From assembly GCF_038002765.1 (NCBI RefSeq), contig NZ_JBBODE010000001.1, forward strand, positions 992,001-1,056,000: a stretch of 64,000 bases of DNA. Direction: 5' to 3'. Below, one piece after another: positions 17,381 to 26,205 of the stretch. Under the pieces are notes generated by a model. That model was not told where the DNA came from. It ran no database searches and saw only the letters and a list, made by a program, of their open reading frames with translations. Numbering within the stretch: the first letter of the stretch is position 1; the number at the start of each line of letters is the position of its first letter. Origin of the DNA: Peribacillus sp. FSL H8-0477. Lineage in GTDB: Bacteria > Bacillota > Bacilli > Bacillales > DSM-1321. The position numbers and the translations under genes are program-made.

Positions 17381-18343
17381 TTAGCGAACTGAATAATATA
17401 TGACGCCTGAATGAGTCTCATGTTTAATTTCACCTAAGTCTTCTAAATAATCCAATTGAGCAACACTTTCAGATAGAGTCAGGCCAAACTGCTTTTTATA
17501 GACCTTTGGAAATAACTGCATACAAACTTGAAGTCCTGTTAAAGGTGATTTTGTCAGCATTTCTTTTACTTGCATAGCCCGGCCATGCTGACGATTTAAC
17601 TGTGATTGAATCACTTCAGGAATCTGAGTAATTTCAGCACCATGCCCTGAGTAAACAAGGGACACTGGAATATTCAGCAGTTTCTTCAAGGCTTCATTAT
17701 ATTGCAGCAGAGGCTTTGGACGGTCCGCCCCCGGTTCAAGAGCAGGTTCTAATATTGGATTGGGTGAAATCTTGGCTAATAGATGATCTCCGCCAATTAA
17801 TACGCCATCCTTTTCACGAAAAAGAGAAATATGACTTTGCGCATGTCCTAGTGTTTCAATGACTCTCCATTCTGGCAGACCTGGCACCTCATCACCTTCC
17901 CGAACGCATGCACTTAACCCTCTTGTAGTAATCACTGAGCCAGGTCCGCGGTAATCAATTAATTTAGAATAATACTCCTCTGGTACGCCAAGTTCTCCCG
18001 CTAGTTGAGTGAAAAATCGGGTTAATTGTCCGACAAAGGTTTCCGACATATCCAGCCAGCGTTGATTCGTTGGATGACCATAAATTTGGCACTGATCACT
18101 AACAAACTCTAACCCTCCTGCATGGTCAGGATGATGATGGGTTAACACAACCTGTTCAATATCACTTAATTGTAAACCGAGAGTGTTCAGCTCCTGTTCA
18201 AGGGCTTCCCTTGACTGATCCGTTCTGACTCCTGAATCAATCATAGTCAAGGCCTCTCCTTTTATTACATAAACATTTACATCACCCACTGCAAAAGAAG
18301 TTGGTAATGTGATTTTCGCTATATTTCCTTGCCAACTAGTCAT
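17381..18343 (-). CDS. yqjP: Metallo-beta-lactamase-fold hydrolase (YqjP-like)
   Basis: 320 residues. The metal-binding motif THHHPDHAGG near residue 68 is intact, with further ligands in LGHAQSHISLF and VYSGHGAE. About 80 C-terminal residues look like a helical or winged-helix extension, as in lactamase-like thioesterase/glyoxalase-II relatives. It is the first gene of the yqjP-yqjQ pair and divergent from proI. The substrate is not known. Confidence 0.85.
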   Translation of the reverse strand: MTSWQGNIAKITLPTSFAVGDVNVYVIKGEALTMIDSGVRTDQSREALEQELNTLGLQLSDIEQVVLTHHHPDHAGGLEFVSDQCQIYGHPTNQRWLDMSETFVGQLTRFFTQLAGELGVPEEYYSKLIDYRGPGSVITTRGLSACVREGDEVPGLPEWRVIETLGHAQSHISLFREKDGVLIGGDHLLAKISPNPILEPALEPGADRPKPLLQYNEALKKLLNIPVSLVYSGHGAEITQIPEVIQSQLNRQHGRAMQVKEMLTKSPLTGLQVCMQLFPKVYKKQFGLTLSESVAQLDYLEDLGEIKHETHSGVIYYSVR

Positions 18344-18512
18344 AGCCTATCTCCTTAAACATTATGGTTAAATTCTATGTACAAACAAACGATATAAACT
18401 ACTTTAATTATTTCGTGCATTCATCATTAATTTTACCTCTGACAAGAAGAATTGTCATTATTTTCGCATAGTTTACTACTAGGATTACCTTTTAAAAAGA
18501 GACTCATTGGTA

Positions 18513-18542
18513 TTGACAGAGATGCTGACTATCGTCGATAAT
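18513..18542 (+). promoter_or_regulatory. SigA promoter of proI
   Basis: TTGACA (perfect) and GATAAT (five of six) are spaced 18 nt apart. Transcription from here would give a leader of about 145 nt containing the hairpin at 18620-18656. Confidence 0.65.
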
Positions 18543-18548
18543 CACAGT

Positions 18549-18695
18549 AACTAAAAAGATACGGCTGCCAAAACCACATTCGTTTTATGTATCGTAAGGT
18601 AACAAAGATGTCCCGTGGAAGGTCTTTCTTCCTCTTTTGGATGAGAGGCCTTTTTTCTATATTACAAAAACACAAGTATAAGGAAGTGAATAATC
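18549..18695 (+). promoter_or_regulatory. proI leader with terminator-like hairpin (candidate attenuator)
   Basis: The leader shows GATAC...GTATC pairing around an inner AAAAC/GTTTT hairpin (about 18558-18594). A hairpin of roughly 13 bp at 18620-18650 follows, with GGATGAGAGGCCTT as its 3' arm, then six T, all upstream of the proI start. B. subtilis proI is T-box controlled, but the canonical T-box core AGGGTGGNACCGCG is not recognisable here. Confidence 0.45.
18620..18656 (+). terminator. Leader terminator upstream of proI
   Basis: AAGGTCTTTC pairs with GAGAGGCCTT (two G-U pairs), extended by TCC/GGA after one mismatch, and is followed by TTTTTT. It lies 40 nt before the proI start codon. 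Confidence 0.65.
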
Positions 18696-19550
18696 ATGAG
18701 CAAAACGGCTTTTATCGGAGCAGGCTCAATGGCTGAGGCAATTTTTTCAGGAATGATTTCAAGAGGCGGAGTGGATCCATCCACAATTTATACGAGTAAT
18801 CGAACAAATACAACTCGACTTGATGAGCTTCAAGAACAATACGGTGTGACTGGATGTCAATCACTTGAGAAGCTCTTAACAGGTGCTGACATTGTCGTCC
18901 TTGCCGTCAAGCCTAAGGACGTGCTTACAGTCTTGTCCGCAGCAAGGCCATACATAACAGAAGAAATGATGGTTATATCCGTAGCCGCAGGAGTTGATAT
19001 AGCCAGTCTTGAGGGAATAATCTCTAAAAAGGTATCGATAATTCGAGCCATGCCGAATACATCTGCAGCTGTTGGTAAATCTGCAACAGCCATTGCTGCC
19101 AATAAACAAACGAAAGAAAAAAACTTAGCTGAAGCGATTGCTTTATTTAATGCGATTGGTACAGTCTCCCTTGTAGATGAATCCCAATTAGATGCCGTGA
19201 CCGGTCTTTCCGGGAGCGGTCCAGCCTACATTTATTATTTAGTGGAGGCAATGGAGAAATCAGCAGGTGCGATTGGCCTTGATACTGATACCGCTAAGCA
19301 GCTGATTATCCAGACTCTAATTGGTGCTGCAGAAATGGTGAATCAATCATCAAAAACAGCTTATCAACTTCGAAAAGAAGTGACTTCACCGGGAGGTACA
19401 ACAGAAGCGGGGCTAAAGGTCCTCGCAGCACACCAAGTCCAAGAAGCGTTTGTGAATTGTATCCAAGAGGCTGCCATGCAATCCAAAAGGATGGGCAGAC
19501 AAATCAGCGAGGAAATAGAAGAATCCCTCCTTAAAAAGGAATCGTTATAA
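18696..19550 (+). CDS. proI: Pyrroline-5-carboxylate reductase (ProI type)
   Basis: 284 residues. It catalyses the NAD(P)H-dependent last step of proline synthesis. The N-terminal Rossmann motif is FIGAGSMAEAI (residues 5-15). The P5C reductase signature spans about 225-250 (LRKEVTSPGGTTEAGLKVL), and GLSGSGPAYIYYLVEAM is present. Its location between yqjP and yqjM matches B. subtilis proI. AAGGAAGTG precedes the ATG. The leader suggests transcription attenuation. Confidence 0.93.
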   Translation: MSKTAFIGAGSMAEAIFSGMISRGGVDPSTIYTSNRTNTTRLDELQEQYGVTGCQSLEKLLTGADIVVLAVKPKDVLTVLSAARPYITEEMMVISVAAGVDIASLEGIISKKVSIIRAMPNTSAAVGKSATAIAANKQTKEKNLAEAIALFNAIGTVSLVDESQLDAVTGLSGSGPAYIYYLVEAMEKSAGAIGLDTDTAKQLIIQTLIGAAEMVNQSSKTAYQLRKEVTSPGGTTEAGLKVLAAHQVQEAFVNCIQEAAMQSKRMGRQISEEIEESLLKKESL

Positions 19551-19557
19551 GCAGATT

Positions 19558-19588
19558 CTTGGTTGAATTTCTGTCTAGTTGCTATACT
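19558..19588 (+). promoter_or_regulatory. Possible promoter of namA
   Basis: TTGGTT and TATACT are spaced 18 nt apart between proI and the oxidoreductase gene, just upstream of its ribosome site. Confidence 0.4.
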
Positions 19589-19623
19589 ACTAACATCTTA
19601 AACAGTTAAGGGGATGGATAAGT

Positions 19624-20640
19624 ATGGCAACAAAACTTTTTACTTCATATACTCTGAAAGACGTAACCTTAAAAAATCGTATTGTAATGTCTCCTATGTG
19701 CATGTATTCGAGTCACGAGAAAGATGGGAAAGTTCAAAACTTTCATAAGACACACTATACAAGCAGAGCCGTTGGTGGAGCAGGGTTATTGATTGTCGAA
19801 GCAACTGCCGTAACCCCGCAAGGACGAATCTCAGACCGTGATCTTGGAATCTGGGATGATGAGCACATTACAGGGTTACATGAGCTTGTCTCACTGATGA
19901 AAGAGGAAGGCGCTAAGACCGGCATTCAGTTGGCTCATGCCGGCAGAAAAGCTGTGGTTGACGGCGAGATTCTAGCACCGTCTCCAATTGCTTTTGACGA
20001 AACATATAAACAACCAAAAGAAATGAGCGTTGAAGACATAAAAGAAACCGTTGAAGCTTTTCGTCAGGGTGCCATTCGAGCTAAACAGGCCGGATTCGAT
20101 ATCATCGAACTTCATGGCGCACACGGATACCTGCTGAATGAATTTCTTTCGCCGATTACTAATAAACGTACCGACGAATATGGTGGATCGGCTGAAAACC
20201 GCTACCGTTTTCTCAAAGAAACCATTACAGCGGTTAAAGAAGTCTGGGAAGGACCCTTATTCGTACGAATCTCTGCCAATGATTATTTAGACGGCGGCAT
20301 GGACCCAGAACAATATATTGAAATGACCCGTTGGATGAAACAAGATGGTGTGGATTTGATTGATGTCAGCTCCGGGGCCGTAGCTCCCGCTCGGATTAAA
20401 GCTTTCCCTGGGTACCAAGTTCCATTTAGCGATACTATTAAGCATGGTGCTGACATTCCTACTGGCGCCGTTGGCTTAATACTTTCTCCGGCCCAAGCAG
20501 ATGAAATTATCCAAAACGATCGTGCAGATCTTATCTTGCTTGGCCGCGAATTACTTCGTGATCCTTATTGGCCTAGAACTGCAGCAAAAGAACTGAATTA
20601 TGAAATCACGCCTCCTAAGCAATATGAACGTGGCTGGTAA
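19624..20640 (+). CDS. namA: NADPH dehydrogenase, old yellow enzyme family (YqjM/NamA)
   Basis: 338-residue FMN-containing ene-reductase. Family motifs are in place: SPMCMYSS with the redox-tuning Cys near residue 25, [10 protein letters not shown], the substrate-binding His pair in [16 protein letters not shown], and the C-terminal [13 protein letters not shown] with the arginine finger region. Such enzymes reduce alpha,beta-unsaturated carbonyls and some nitro compounds and respond to electrophile or oxidative stress in B. subtilis. It follows proI by 73 nt with its own possible promoter. Confidence 0.93.
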   Translation: MATKLFTSYTLKDVTLKNRIVMSPMCMYSSHEKDGKVQNFHKTHYTSRAVGGAGLLIVEATAVTPQGRISDRDLGIWDDEHITGLHELVSLMKEEGAKTGIQLAHAGRKAVVDGEILAPSPIAFDETYKQPKEMSVEDIKETVEAFRQGAIRAKQAGFDIIELHGAHGYLLNEFLSPITNKRTDEYGGSAENRYRFLKETITAVKEVWEGPLFVRISANDYLDGGMDPEQYIEMTRWMKQDGVDLIDVSSGAVAPARIKAFPGYQVPFSDTIKHGADIPTGAVGLILSPAQADEIIQNDRADLILLGRELLRDPYWPRTAAKELNYEITPPKQYERGW

Positions 20641-20668
20641 GACCCGTGATGTCTGCAGGGTTTTTTTC

Positions 20669-20706
20669 AAAAAAGCGAGTGTCCTTTTAAGGACACCCGC
20701 TTTTTA
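20669..20706. terminator. Bidirectional terminator between namA and Mn catalase
   Basis: Stem AAAAAGCGAGTGTCC / GGACACCCGCTTTTT (one mismatch) with a TTTTAA loop; T-runs occur on both strands. Confidence 0.85.
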
Positions 20707-21561
20707 TTATGAATTCAGATCACTTAAGCCCGGACTATGTTCATTTGGCATTTCTGGCATATCAGGAACAGCAAATCCATTTGGCGGCGGGGTTACGGAT
20801 AGGTCCCCTCCATTTCTACTAGGAGTTACCCCTTGGAAAACCTGGCCTATCATCGTATCATCTAATCGGAAATTAAACTGTGCATTATGATACCCGAGAT
20901 CCACATACTTACGGCATTCAGGGTATTTATTTAAATCATAATTGGGAATAGGAAATAGTTTTCCCCATTCAACGCCTAGTGTTTCCAGCGCTTTCGCGAA
21001 CGCATTTTGATGGGCATTATCTCGAACCATTAAAAAAGCTAATGTTTCACGGAAGGTTTTGTTCGAGCTCATCTCATAAATTCTTGATTTCTGCAGGACA
21101 CCAGTTGATTCCAGAACCACATTATTGAGTAAATCAGCCGCTAAGTTTCCGTGACTGTACACCCACGATCCATTCCACGGATTTCCTCCAGCATCAACAG
21201 GCAGAGAACTCTGTGCAGCCATAATGTAGTGATGTGGATTGGCACTCTTCGTTGCAACTTCAAGAGGGGCTCCATTGGTTCCTCCATTCCCAACAGCATC
21301 CTCCCCAGACTCATTTAAAAGCTGATTAATCGTTGTTTGAACCAACTCTACATGGCTGATTTCTTCAAGGAAAACCCCACGGATTAAATCACGATATTGT
21401 TTTTTATTCCCACGAAAGTTCGCACTTTGAAAAGAATACTGCATCATCGTTCGCATTTCACCGAATTGACCGCCCAATGTTTCTTGGAGTACTTTAGCAG
21501 CTCCAGGATCAGGTTTGTCAGGAACAATCATATTGATTAAGTCTTCTTTATAAAAATACAA
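20707..21561 (-). CDS. Manganese catalase
   Basis: 284 residues with a ferritin-like four-helix core that would bind a di-manganese centre and decompose H2O2. Ligand-bearing segments include GEMRTMMQYSFQS, LEEISHVELVQTT, and the second Glu/His pair in NVVLESTGVLQ and VRDNAHQNAF. The start is a TTG (MYFYKEDL) with AGGAGG 8 nt upstream. The Pro/Gly/Asn-rich tail (residues 250-284) is typical of the non-haem catalase family, some members of which are spore associated. Confidence 0.9.
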   Translation of the reverse strand: MYFYKEDLINMIVPDKPDPGAAKVLQETLGGQFGEMRTMMQYSFQSANFRGNKKQYRDLIRGVFLEEISHVELVQTTINQLLNESGEDAVGNGGTNGAPLEVATKSANPHHYIMAAQSSLPVDAGGNPWNGSWVYSHGNLAADLLNNVVLESTGVLQKSRIYEMSSNKTFRETLAFLMVRDNAHQNAFAKALETLGVEWGKLFPIPNYDLNKYPECRKYVDLGYHNAQFNFRLDDTMIGQVFQGVTPSRNGGDLSVTPPPNGFAVPDMPEMPNEHSPGLSDLNS

Positions 21562-21749
21562 ATTTCATTCCTCCTTGACTTTTGATTAGCATTTCACCCC
21601 TTTAGTATTATCCCTATTTTACTTTTTATCCTATAAGTTTCCATTTACAGAGGAAAACCACTTAATTTGTAGAAATGAAACTAGTTTTGTCAGCTGAGAA
21701 GGACATTAAAAGAAAACGAAGAATCCTTCTTCCTAAGGAGGGGACTAAG

Positions 21750-22268
21750 ATGAATACAAACACAGTTGCAAAGGAGCTGGGTATTTCGCAGAGTACGGTC
21801 CAACGATGGGTAACCGGGGGGAATATACTAGTTGAACGAAATCAGCATGGACATTATGTCTTTTCAGAAGCTAACCTTGAAGCCCTTCGGCAAATAAAGA
21901 AGGAATTGAATAACAGCAGTGCCTCCCAGGAACAACGTGAAAAAAAAGTGAGGAAGGGTACCCTTCCAGCACAGCGTTCTGAAGAAATTCAAGCTGTCGT
22001 CACTGAAATAGAAAGAAAGCTTGATGAGAAGGCCGACAGTGTTGTATCTTATCAACTTCTCCAGCACCGAAGTGATATGGAAGAGCTGCAAGACTTAATT
22101 AAAAAGCTTGAAAAACGGATTCAAAAGCTTGAAAACAGTGAAATTGAAAACAGAAAAAGTGAAAGTCTAACCACTTTCAATGAAAACTTGCCTAAAAATA
22201 AGAAAGGACGAATCTTCCAATCAATGTTTGGGTTTAATAAGAAGGAACAAAAAAATCCCTCATGCTGA
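21750..22268 (+). CDS. racA: Chromosome-anchoring protein RacA
   Basis: 172 residues. An N-terminal MerR-like helix-turn-helix (NTVAKELGISQSTVQRWV, residues 4-22) is followed by a coiled-coil region (about 75-145, including DEKADSVVSYQLLQHR, conserved in RacA) and a short basic tail. RacA binds GC-rich repeats near the origin and, through DivIVA, tethers the chromosome to the pole at the start of sporulation. The ATG at 21750 follows AAGGAGGGG; the frame is open 25 codons upstream without a ribosome site. The 5' arm of its terminator lies in the last codons. Confidence 0.85.
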   Translation: MNTNTVAKELGISQSTVQRWVTGGNILVERNQHGHYVFSEANLEALRQIKKELNNSSASQEQREKKVRKGTLPAQRSEEIQAVVTEIERKLDEKADSVVSYQLLQHRSDMEELQDLIKKLEKRIQKLENSEIENRKSESLTTFNENLPKNKKGRIFQSMFGFNKKEQKNPSC

Positions 22269-22275
22269 GGGATTT
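22252..22275. terminator. Terminator shared by racA and the ABC operon
   Basis: AAAATCCCTCA TGC TGAGGGATTTT, an 11-bp stem with a 2-3 nt loop region between convergent genes. The racA stop codon is in the 3' arm. Confidence 0.75.
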
Positions 22276-23069
22276 TAAATGAGAACAGCGCGGTCATTAT
22301 TCATCTTTTCACCTTTAATGCGTTGAAATTCCTGAAGAAGCTTATCGACAGTCAGCTGTTTTTTATTGACCCCGCCTGCTTCAAATATAATTTCCCCTTT
22401 GTCCATCATAATTAAAGAATCTCCAAGATCGAGAGCCTGCTGCATATTATGAGTGACCATCAAAGTCGTAAGCTGGTATTGTCCAACGATTTTCTTCGTT
22501 AACTGGGTAATCAGCTCTGCTCTGGAGGGATCAAGTGCTGCTGTATGTTCATCAAGCAGCAGAATCTTAGGTTCAGTAAACGTGGCCATTAACAGGGATA
22601 ATGCCTGCCGCTCCCCTCCTGACAGCATCCCTACCTTTGCGTTCATTCGGTCTTCAAGTCCGAGGTGCAGGGATTCGAGCCTTTCTTTGAAGAATCCTTT
22701 TCTCTTTTTCGTCACCCCAAAGCCAAAACCACGAGTATTGTTCCTTCCGAAAGCAATTGCTAGATTTTCTTCTATTGTCATATTAGGGGCTGTACCCGCC
22801 ATTGGATCTTGGAATACCCGCCCAATCATTCTTGACCGAACATGTTCGGGTACTTGTGACACATTCTGCCCATCAATCTCTACTTCACCAGCATCAGGAA
22901 GTAACTTGCCGGCAACCATATTCATCAATGTCGATTTCCCGGCCCCATTGCTGCCGATGACCGTTAAAAACTCTCCCTTTTTTAATTCAAGCTGAAGATT
23001 TTGCAAAGCCAGTTTCTCATCCGGGGTTCCTTCATTAAATACCTTATAAAGTTGGTTTAATCGAAGCAT
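22275..23069 (-). CDS. ABC transporter ATP-binding protein (COG1101 type)
   Basis: 264 residues. Walker A is IGSNGAGKST near residue 36, the signature is MLSGGERQALSLLMA, Walker B ILLLDEHTAALD, with the switch His in MVTHNMQQAL. This ATPase class pairs with COG4120 permeases and COG2984 binding proteins. The ATG at 23069 is placed after AGGGAG at about 10 nt; a GTG at 23078 is also in frame. The three-gene operon resembles TrpXYZ-type transporters described for tryptophan or tyrosine in streptococci. Substrate not provable here. Confidence 0.88.
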   Translation of the reverse strand: MLRLNQLYKVFNEGTPDEKLALQNLQLELKKGEFLTVIGSNGAGKSTLMNMVAGKLLPDAGEVEIDGQNVSQVPEHVRSRMIGRVFQDPMAGTAPNMTIEENLAIAFGRNNTRGFGFGVTKKRKGFFKERLESLHLGLEDRMNAKVGMLSGGERQALSLLMATFTEPKILLLDEHTAALDPSRAELITQLTKKIVGQYQLTTLMVTHNMQQALDLGDSLIMMDKGEIIFEAGGVNKKQLTVDKLLQEFQRIKGEKMNNDRAVLI

Positions 23070-24075
23070 CCGCTTCACTCTCCCTTTCAGAGGTAGTTAA
23101 ATGAATCAATTGTAATTCTTTTAATCGTTTTCTCTTACGTCCTTTTTCTTTCCGATGGGCACGAAACTGCGGCACAATAAGAGCCAGGATAACGATAATC
23201 GCTGTAATTAGTTTAACATCACCCGTTTGAAGAAACTTAACCTGCAGAGCTAGTGTCACTACAAGACGGTAGACGACCGCTCCCCCTATAACAGCTAGCG
23301 TTGCCCGGCTAATCGTACTCGAACCGAACAGAGCTTCACCAATAATAACGGAAGCGAGTCCAATCACAATAATGCCAATTCCCATTCCTATATCACTAAA
23401 ACCATTATATTGAGCGACAAGTGCTCCTGATAGCGCCACCAGTGCGTTTCCGATTGCTAACCCAAGTACCTTCATATTTTTTGTATTGGCTGAAAAACTC
23501 GTTACCATTGCTTCGTTATCACCAGTCGCCCGAAGTGCAAGGCCCACCTCTGTTTTTAAGAAATTCGACATAATTATTTTAATGAGGACAGCCAGAAGAA
23601 ACATAATGATCAAAATCGACCATGTTTTTGGTAAGCTGTCACCCAATCCAATAAAGGTCAGCCCCTTATTCAGCGCTTCGTCTACCTTCGTTTTTGACCA
23701 CATTTCTTGAATAGATGTCATTAAGGTAGCCTCAGACAGCAGGGGAATATTGGATTTTCCCATAATCCGTAAATTAATGGAGTAAAGCGCAATCATCATC
23801 AGGATGCCTGATAAAAGAGGATTAATATTCCCTCTCGTATGCAGCAGCCCTGTAATCGTACCTGCGGCAAATCCTGCTAACAAAGCTGCTGCTGTAGCTA
23901 TGAGCGGTGAATATCCATTGATAATCATGATCGCGGATAATGATGCTCCAGTAACAAAGCTGCCATCCACTGTTAAGTCCGGAAAGTCGAGTATACGAAA
24001 CGTCAAATAAACGCCAAGAGCCATAATCGCATAGATCATTCCGGATTCAACTGAACTAAATAATGCAGGGAACAT
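23044..24075 (-). CDS. ABC transporter permease (COG4120 type)
   Basis: 343 residues with about nine predicted transmembrane helices (VESGMIYAIMALGVYLTFRI, GIGIIVIGLASVIIGEALFG and others) and a basic cytoplasmic tail. It belongs to the branched-chain-type permease group. The ATG at 24075 is favoured by GAAAGGATG spacing; an earlier frame start at 24105 lacks a site. It overlaps the start of the ATPase gene, indicating coupling. Confidence 0.86.
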   Translation of the reverse strand: MFPALFSSVESGMIYAIMALGVYLTFRILDFPDLTVDGSFVTGASLSAIMIINGYSPLIATAAALLAGFAAGTITGLLHTRGNINPLLSGILMMIALYSINLRIMGKSNIPLLSEATLMTSIQEMWSKTKVDEALNKGLTFIGLGDSLPKTWSILIIMFLLAVLIKIIMSNFLKTEVGLALRATGDNEAMVTSFSANTKNMKVLGLAIGNALVALSGALVAQYNGFSDIGMGIGIIVIGLASVIIGEALFGSSTISRATLAVIGGAVVYRLVVTLALQVKFLQTGDVKLITAIIVILALIVPQFRAHRKEKGRKRKRLKELQLIHLTTSERESEADASIKPTL

Positions 24076-24163
24076 CGTAGTCATCCTTTCTCTTACAAAG
24101 CACAAACCTTTCAGGAATACTAGACAGTATTTAGAAGGGTTTGTACTCTCGTTATGAAGTCAT

Positions 24164-25156
24164 TTATTTTACAAGCTCTGCTTCTGATTTCCATTCTTCT
24201 TTGATTTCTATTCCCATTTCTTTTGCGGCTGTTTCATTAATAACCAATTTTAGTTTTTGTGGATATTGAACAGCCAGTTCTGAAGGTTTCTTGCCATCCT
24301 TCAGAATTTCGGCTGCCTTTTCTCCAGCTTCATAGCCAATATCATAGTAACTGAAGCCGAAAGCTGCAAACCCGCCGCGTCCGACAGAATCTAATTCACC
24401 TACGAAGAGTGGAATGTCTTTGTCATTAGCAACCATAACTACCGATTCAAGAGCAGAGACAACTGTATTATCCGTGATAATATAAAAGGCATCTACTTTG
24501 CCAATCAGTGACTCTGTTGCTTGTTTAACTTCTGCTGAAGTAGATACAGAGGCTTCGACAATTTCAACCCCCGCCTTTTTAGCTTCTTCCTTTAAGGCAT
24601 CGACCTGAACAACGGAATTTTGTTCACCCGCGTTGTAAATGGTCCCGATTTTCTTTGCACTAAGTTCATCCGCAAGGAAGGCAATAGATTTAGGAATCGC
24701 TTCTGGATGATAGTCTGTTGTTCCTGTCACGTTACCACCGGGAGCTTCCATTGATTGAACCAATTTGGTTACAACAGGATCTGTTACAGAAGTAAACACA
24801 ATCGGAATATCCTTCGTCGCATTTAATGCACTTAACGCACTAGGAGTCGAATTTGCAAAAATTAAATCTACTTTATCATTCACAAAATTTGTCGCGATTG
24901 TCTGGCTGTTATTTGGATCACCTTGCGCGTTCTGTTCATCGAACTCTGCATCTATCTTTTGATCCTCTAACGCTTTTTTAAATCCTTTAAAAGCTTCATC
25001 CAGTGAAGCATGCTGGACAATCTGAGTGACGCCGATTGTCACCTTTTCTTGTTTTTCCCCCGACGAATCATCTTTTTCAGCTGTGTCAGTGCACCCCGAA
25101 AGAAAAACACCGGCCAATATGAGTGATGCACCTGTTTTCAACCAGTTCTTTTTCAT
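24164..25156 (-). CDS. ABC transporter substrate-binding lipoprotein (COG2984 type)
   Basis: 330 residues. The signal peptide ends in the lipobox FLSGC (Cys near 22), followed by an acidic linker and a two-lobed domain (GVTQIVQHASLDEAFKGF, FANSTPSALSALNATKDIPIVFTSVTDPV, FYIITDNTVVSALE). It is the first gene of the operon and delivers the ligand to the permease. Family members bind aromatic amino acids or related compounds. No T-box or other amino-acid riboswitch is visible upstream. Confidence 0.88.
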   Translation of the reverse strand: MKKNWLKTGASLILAGVFLSGCTDTAEKDDSSGEKQEKVTIGVTQIVQHASLDEAFKGFKKALEDQKIDAEFDEQNAQGDPNNSQTIATNFVNDKVDLIFANSTPSALSALNATKDIPIVFTSVTDPVVTKLVQSMEAPGGNVTGTTDYHPEAIPKSIAFLADELSAKKIGTIYNAGEQNSVVQVDALKEEAKKAGVEIVEASVSTSAEVKQATESLIGKVDAFYIITDNTVVSALESVVMVANDKDIPLFVGELDSVGRGGFAAFGFSYYDIGYEAGEKAAEILKDGKKPSELAVQYPQKLKLVINETAAKEMGIEIKEEWKSEAELVK

Positions 25157-25262
25157 CTTTTATCCCCCTACATCCTTTTTATTATGTATAAAATTATAGT
25201 CATATTGGACAAACATTTACAATCTATTTTTTGTTTTTTTAAAATATTCTAACTATTAAAAC

Positions 25263-25290
25263 AAAAAAACGACTCTCATTTAAGAGAGCC
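25263..25290 (-). terminator. Terminator of the squalene-synthase-like gene
   Basis: On the minus strand GGCTCTC and GAGAGTC enclose a 6-nt loop, followed by seven T. Confidence 0.7.
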
Positions 25291-25309
25291 GGATTTTATT
25301 ATTTCCTTA

Positions 25310-26125
25310 TTACTTATTAATAGCGTTATCCACGATTTCATTTACCTCAGTCCGGTTAATTTTTTCCCGTCCTTCAAGTAAAGCCTTTAACGTTCCATGG
25401 GCAAGGGCTAACGGAATATTACAGAAATTTCGAACCACCTGAGACTTAATTTCTGTTAAATAGGTATCAGCTAAGCCTAAATTCTTCTGGGTATAAGCAA
25501 GCATTTCCTCAAATCCCCAGCCTTGCGGATAAAAGTTAACCCCGCGTTCAGAATCTTCCCCTTTGTTGCGAAGAATATTAACTGCCTGCAGCCCGCGTCC
25601 AAATGCTATAGCCAGCTCTTTATCCGCTTCGGTTTCGTCATACCATTTCCAGATATCTGTAAGCATCACACCTACAAGTCCTGCCACATAATAGGTGTAC
25701 TCATCAAGATCCTCAACACTAGTAATTTCCCAGTTTTTCTCCGTCCATTTAGCCATCCCACCTGCCATAATCGCTGTTGATTCAAGAACCTTTTCGGAAA
25801 TCGAATCAGGACAGAGACTAATCCAGTCATGCAGCAGGAGAGTCACTTCTGGAAGTAACGAGTGGTACGGCTCAAATAACGCCTCAATGGATTCTTTTGA
25901 AACGTCTTCCTGGAGCAGCTTGCTTAATTCAGTCAATAGCTTGATTTTCAGCTCAGAAGGAAGTTCCGGATGATCTTCAATCTCATCTATAGCTCTCATA
26001 CAAAGGTAAGCAGCCCCCACTGTATCTTGCAGTTCACCTGGAAGGTGACTGATTGGGATAAAGAATGTCCTGCTCGTCTTCAATAAAAAATCAATCGCCT
26101 TAGTATGTAGTGTATCCTTGCTCAT
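25310..26125 (-). CDS. Squalene/phytoene synthase family protein (YisP-like)
   Basis: 271 residues, all-helical trans-isoprenyl synthase family. The first Asp-rich motif is intact (DEIED near residue 52). The second reads RNKGED where true synthases have RDxxED, so one metal-binding Asp is replaced by Asn. B. subtilis YisP, a divergent member, has been reported to act as a farnesyl diphosphate phosphatase rather than a synthase, and this protein could do the same. The ATG at 26125 follows AAAGGAG by 8 nt. It is monocistronic. Confidence 0.8.
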   Translation of the reverse strand: MSKDTLHTKAIDFLLKTSRTFFIPISHLPGELQDTVGAAYLCMRAIDEIEDHPELPSELKIKLLTELSKLLQEDVSKESIEALFEPYHSLLPEVTLLLHDWISLCPDSISEKVLESTAIMAGGMAKWTEKNWEITSVEDLDEYTYYVAGLVGVMLTDIWKWYDETEADKELAIAFGRGLQAVNILRNKGEDSERGVNFYPQGWGFEEMLAYTQKNLGLADTYLTEIKSQVVRNFCNIPLALAHGTLKALLEGREKINRTEVNEIVDNAINK

Positions 26126-26205
26126 ATTAATAGCTCCTTTTAATAGCATTTCGATCTATGATTATAGTATAGCCTTTTTAACTATTCAGCTCTAGTTCTT
26201 TCCCT

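Noticed and set aside
18549..18656. Canonical proline T-box upstream of proI
   Set aside because: The AGGGTGGNACCGCG core and a clear Stem I are not visible; kept only as a candidate attenuator.
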